A stretch of 64,000 nucleotides of DNA from Sipunculus nudus. Lineage: Eukaryota > Annelida > Sipuncula > Golfingiida > Sipunculidae. The translations under genes and the position numbers were made by a program. How positions within the stretch are numbered: the first letter of the stretch is position 1; each line of letters starts with the position of its first letter. The notes beneath the pieces were generated by a model, which worked only from the letters and a program-made list of their open reading frames with translations, had not been told where the DNA came from and ran no database searches. The stretch covers positions 4,788,339-4,852,338 of the forward strand of contig CM049316.1 of assembly GCA_026874595.1 (NCBI GenBank), given 5' to 3'. This document shows, in pieces, positions 61,726-64,000 of this stretch.

Positions 61726-64000
61726 CAGGTGTGCTGACGAGGCCAGCTGCTGATGAGGATATTAACAAGACTCTGGCAGTAACCTGGGGATACAGGAATT
61801 GAATAACAGCATACCGGATGCCTGCAGTGAATGAGTTATAAAAAGGAGCCTCCTGTAGCCTACAGCAGACATCAGCACTCGGCCAGATATACAACAGTCT
61901 CTAATAACGCTTGTATGCTTGGGGAGGCTGCATCACCTTACTGCTACAGCAAGCCAGTCAGATGGGATTGTTAATGAAGCCCGTGTGCCCAGTACACTGA
62001 CCCTGCTTATTATGAGCTCAGCATCCTCCTATGTTCTTACCAAGTCTCCCTGGTGGTGATACAGCCTGATATTAATGTGACTCACAATACAACAGCAGAG
62101 CTTGATTTATAGGATTAAAGAATACCAAGAGTCCTTTATTGTTGCATTCTTGTGCTGATTCTGTATAGAGGTATCCTCCATCTATAGGCATCTGAAGCCC
62201 ACAGCACAGGAACACAAGCAGCACGTAGGCAGCATGTGTCAAGCATAACATGAAGACTGGGGTAAAAATTCTCTGCCATGTGTTTGCCATGAGGAATATT
62301 CTAATAAAGCTGTCACACCAGGATTTGTTTTCCTTTAAGACCTTGGAAGACGAAAGCAGAGCTCAAAGCTTTATAATACATTGAACTTTTATCAATGAAT
62401 TCAAGGCATTTACTTCAAGTTGACAATCAATGTAAATTTCACAGACTGGATGGAATGTTTTGCTTTTCTTAAATAAAAGATGATCTTGTGTGGCTCAAAG
62501 ACAAAGGAATCAAGTCACTGAATATCACATACTGACAACATTTATACTGATAAAGAAAGGCATGCATATTAATTCAGTACTATGCATTTAAGAGCTTATT
62601 GACAGTTTGGAAGTCTTAAAACAACAACAGTTTAATATCACAAATTTATATCACCAATGAATATGAAAACTTTTTGATGTGTGTAACTGTGTTAAATTTG
62701 TTGCCCTTTGTTACATCATGGCACCCTGAGGCAAATGTTATCTGGAACATTTTTCACTTCAGGAAAAGAGAGGGCCAGCCCCTATTATTTAAAATATCAA
62801 TATGAAGGATACCTTTAATAAGTAAATATTCTATAAAAGTAATAAACATAAAAAAAACACTGAAAGACCACATACACATACAATACTTCCACTAACATTC
62901 TGAATCATACATCTGGAATATTGCAAGGATTTATGACAAAACTAAGGAACATACTGTGTAAGCACAATAAATATATAAATCCAAGCTGGAGAGATGTGTA
63001 ATGGTTCACCATGCAATGGTTGCATCACAGGTCAGCTCTTCCAATCAGATCAAAGGTGACTCCAATCAGGTGACATTTATGCACACTGCAGACACACATT
63101 CAGAAATTTACACACAAAGTTTACCCAATGGTAGTGAACGGTAAGGACTTGACTGACATTGATCTAGCAATGGTAAAGAATTCTATGAACAAAACAATAT
63201 GCTGACACAGATAACCTCAAAATTTTATTGCATTTTTCCTTGGGTGCTACAGACAACTGTTAGCCTTTTGCAGGCCAGCTTAAATTTTATGTTTTGAATG
63301 TTGGGTATAAACAATCTGAATTCAATGTGAAGGAATCCGATGATAAATCTGAGAGATTTTACAGAAGATAGACTTAATCTAAAATTTTTATATAATAACA
63401 GAATATTGACGCAATACAATAACATATAAAATATAATATAATTAAGCAAAACAATCAAGATAAATAATATAAAATAATTTAATACGATAATTAATTAATA
63501 CATTTTAATATTATATACTGTGACCTTTTAAATGATACCCATTAATGAATTGGTAAATCTATAACATCTTAAATTTAACGTTATAAAGGCCACATGTACT
63601 CTCATTAGCAGCAGAACTGAAATAGGTGTTAAAATCAATGATAAGACAATCAGATCATGAGCACACCAAACCAGACCTGTCTAAAGTGATAGGACCATGC
63701 CAAAAACATCTTTTTGATTTATCTGCTATTAACTTTGACTTTTTATTTTCACTTGCAACACAACTTTATTTATGGTTCTGTTTATATACCTTGTGGGGTC
63801 CTACTGGAGATGAAGATGCTTTTTGATGGCCCCTGTATTGTTCACAAGTTGCACATAGGTATATACAGTATATCATCTATCAGAAATAATCCTGTATTAT
63901 TTGATTCATATTACAAAGATCTTGCCAAATTTAATGACTTAAGCCATAGTGAGGCATCAGACAGGGATAAAAGAGGAAGCAACCTCTGTTCCATTTCCTC
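61726..64000. other. Unassigned sequence to the window edge
   Basis: I found no supported exon here, including none that convincingly supplies the missing PEDS1 start. Short open frames on both strands lack motifs. The interval 63365-63500 is very AT-rich. Confidence 0.5.

Noticed and set aside
62030-62075. Possible missing first coding exon of PEDS1 on the minus strand, before donor GTAAGAAC
   Set aside because: The phase is compatible, but a stop lies about ten codons upstream and the residues do not resemble the family's N-terminal region.

Overview
The window is animal nuclear DNA. It has AT-rich, intron-dominated sequence, GT-AG introns, two conserved animal genes seen only in part, and several families of tandem and transposon-derived repeats. 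No bacterial gene, operon, CRISPR array or virus-like gene was found. The repeat content, especially Helitron-like elements with tandem cores similar to the 'pearl' elements described in bivalves, suggests a marine invertebrate and most likely a mollusc. That taxonomic guess is an inference.

Layout. 1-16426: an almost pure satellite of an 81-bp unit, about 203 copies, running off the left edge; 16427-16620 holds decayed copies at its border. 16791-18557: a transposon-like element with inverted ends and no recognisable transposase. 18785-21210: the last three coding exons of HAUS4 (augmin complex) on the + strand. 21211-29128: intergenic sequence or untranslated ends. 29129-57854: four coding exons of PEDS1/TMEM189 (plasmanylethanolamine desaturase) on the - strand. 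The first PEDS1 coding exon was not found and may lie beyond 64000. PEDS1 and HAUS4 converge tail to tail. 57855-64000: sequence upstream of the last PEDS1 exon seen, with repeats only.

The 23.6-kb PEDS1 intron (30361-53957) holds most of the repeats: a 54-bp minisatellite split by a hAT-type MITE with a perfect 8-bp target duplication, exactly 50 units of a 37-bp minisatellite, a Helitron/Helentron-like element with a 280-bp tandem core, a 20-bp minisatellite, a second element with TACCGTAAAA ends, and a second hAT-type MITE. The next intron (54050-57734) carries another Helitron-like element interrupted by a second, related family. Comparison with uninterrupted copies gives the exact insertion point and shows no target duplication. 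A third hAT-type MITE sits in a degenerate minisatellite near 61 kb.

Function. HAUS4 acts in microtubule branching in the spindle. PEDS1 makes the vinyl-ether bond of plasmalogens. Nothing suggests that they work together; they are chance neighbours. I saw no clear new biological system. The strongest unusual signals are the giant satellite with a maintained open antisense frame, the nested Helitron-like insertion, and the repeated finding of MITEs inside minisatellites.
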